5,589 nt of DNA from positions 1-5,589 of the forward strand of contig JAITHZ010000328.1 in the NCBI GenBank assembly GCA_031279795.1, in the 5' to 3' direction. This DNA is from Bacteroidales bacterium (lineage in GTDB: Bacteria > Bacteroidota > Bacteroidia > Bacteroidales > WRGA01). Below the pieces are notes generated by a model that worked only from the letters and a program-made list of their open reading frames with translations, had not been told where the DNA came from and did not search any database. How positions within the stretch are numbered: position 1 is the first letter of the stretch; the number at the start of each line of letters is the position of its first letter. The position numbers were made by a program, and so were the translations under genes. Positions 4,922 through 5,589 of this stretch are shown one piece after another.

Positions 4922-5589
4922 ATGAATATAATCGAGCGGTTTATGCAATACATCCGGTTTGATACACAGTCAAATCCGGAAACAGGGTTGACGCCAAGTT
5001 CTCCAGGACAAATGATTTTTGCCCGCAGTCTGGCCGACGAACTGAAAAAAATTGGCATGCAGGAAGTAAAATTAGACCACAACGGTTATCTAATGGCAAC
5101 ATTACCGTCAAACATCGAAAAAAACGTACCGGTTATCGGCTTTATAGCCCACCTGGATACCAGCCCCGATATTTCGGGACGGAATGTAAACGCCCATGTT
5201 GTAGTTAATTACGATGGAAGAGATATCGAATTGAACGACGAAAAAAGTATTTATCTTTCACCAGAAGATTTTCCAGAATTAAAACAATATATCAAGCAAG
5301 ACTTGATTGTTACCGACGGGACAACGCTGCTGGGCGCCGACGACAAGGCTGGAATCGCCGAAATCGTTACGGCAATGGAATATCTCCTGTCGCACAAAGA
5401 AATCAAACATGGAAAAGTACGAATAGCCTTTACCCCCGATGAAGAAATAGGCAAAGGCGCCGACCGTTTCGACGTGAAACGCTTTGGAGCAGAATGGGCA
5501 TATACAGTCGACGGCGGCGAAATCGGCGAATTTGAATACGAAAATTTCAATGCAGCAACAGCCAAAATCACCGTAAAAGGACGAAATCT
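4922..5589 (+). CDS. pepT: Peptidase T (tripeptide aminopeptidase, M20B), N-terminal 222 residues
   Basis: PepT is a cytosolic dinuclear zinc aminopeptidase that removes the N-terminal residue from tripeptides, a late step in peptide degradation. The frame runs open to the window end, covering a little over half of the usual roughly 405-410 residues. The M20 active-site series is visible: HLDTS with His77 (zinc ligand) and Asp79, GADDKAG with bridging Asp140, TPDEEIG with general base Glu174 and ligand Glu175, and VDGGE with ligand Asp197. The start MNIIERFMQYIRFDTQS fits the family N-terminus. The final His ligand and part of the lid/dimerisation domain lie beyond the window. No Shine-Dalgarno sequence is visible. 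It follows the DUF3108 gene after 175 bases and has its own promoter-like octamer. All key residues present are intact. Confidence 0.97.
   Translation, partial: MNIIERFMQYIRFDTQSNPETGLTPSSPGQMIFARSLADELKKIGMQEVKLDHNGYLMATLPSNIEKNVPVIGFIAHLDTSPDISGRNVNAHVVVNYDGRDIELNDEKSIYLSPEDFPELKQYIKQDLIVTDGTTLLGADDKAGIAEIVTAMEYLLSHKEIKHGKVRIAFTPDEEIGKGADRFDVKRFGAEWAYTVDGGEIGEFEYENFNAATAKITVKGRN

Noticed and set aside
5251..5571. 106-codon minus-strand frame opposite pepT
   Set aside because: It is antisense to a pepT frame with all expected catalytic motifs, and its Ser-rich translation has no recognisable features.
1..5589. CRISPR array, insertion sequence, tRNA/rRNA or phage genes
   Set aside because: No regularly spaced repeats, terminal inverted repeats, transposase motifs or RNA-gene signatures were seen.

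Overview
The window looks like a chromosomal segment from a member of the Bacteroidota, most likely the order Bacteroidales. Three things point there. Two promoters carry an exact TAnnTTTG octamer (the Bacteroidota -7 element) and a third has a one-mismatch version. No gene has a convincing Shine-Dalgarno site at normal spacing. The protein families present (an Ig-like lipoprotein with a PTGGPKD tether, a secreted DUF3108 protein, an AAA_14/DUF4143 ATPase) are typical of the group. Coding DNA is moderately AT-rich and the gaps are strongly AT-rich. This placement rests on recognition, not on a search.

Layout. The left part (1-1414) is read from the minus strand: an AAA-family ATPase with a C-terminal DUF4143/nuclease-like region, followed by the first 26 codons of a HAD-family phosphatase whose ATG overlaps the ATPase stop codon in an ATGA. 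A 468-base AT-rich divergent intergenic region (1415-1882) holds one promoter for each direction, a T6-GC-A6 palindrome and a terminator-like hairpin. The right part (1883-5589) is read from the plus strand: a large lipoprotein with an N-terminal Ig-like domain, a secreted DUF3108 protein 38 bases downstream, a 175-base gap with its own promoter, and the first 222 codons of peptidase T (pepT), cut by the window end.

How the genes may work together. The lipoprotein and the DUF3108 protein are both exported and closely spaced on the same strand, so they are plausibly an operon acting in the cell envelope; the function of both is unknown. PepT is a cytosolic tripeptidase with a promoter of its own. 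The ATPase and HAD genes are translationally coupled by position, but no shared pathway can be read from the sequence.

I found no mobile element, CRISPR array, RNA gene or clearly new defence system. The most useful leads are the ATPase-HAD overlap, the envelope protein pair with its conserved-looking tether and two Asp/Asn loops, and the regulatory structure of the divergent intergenic region.
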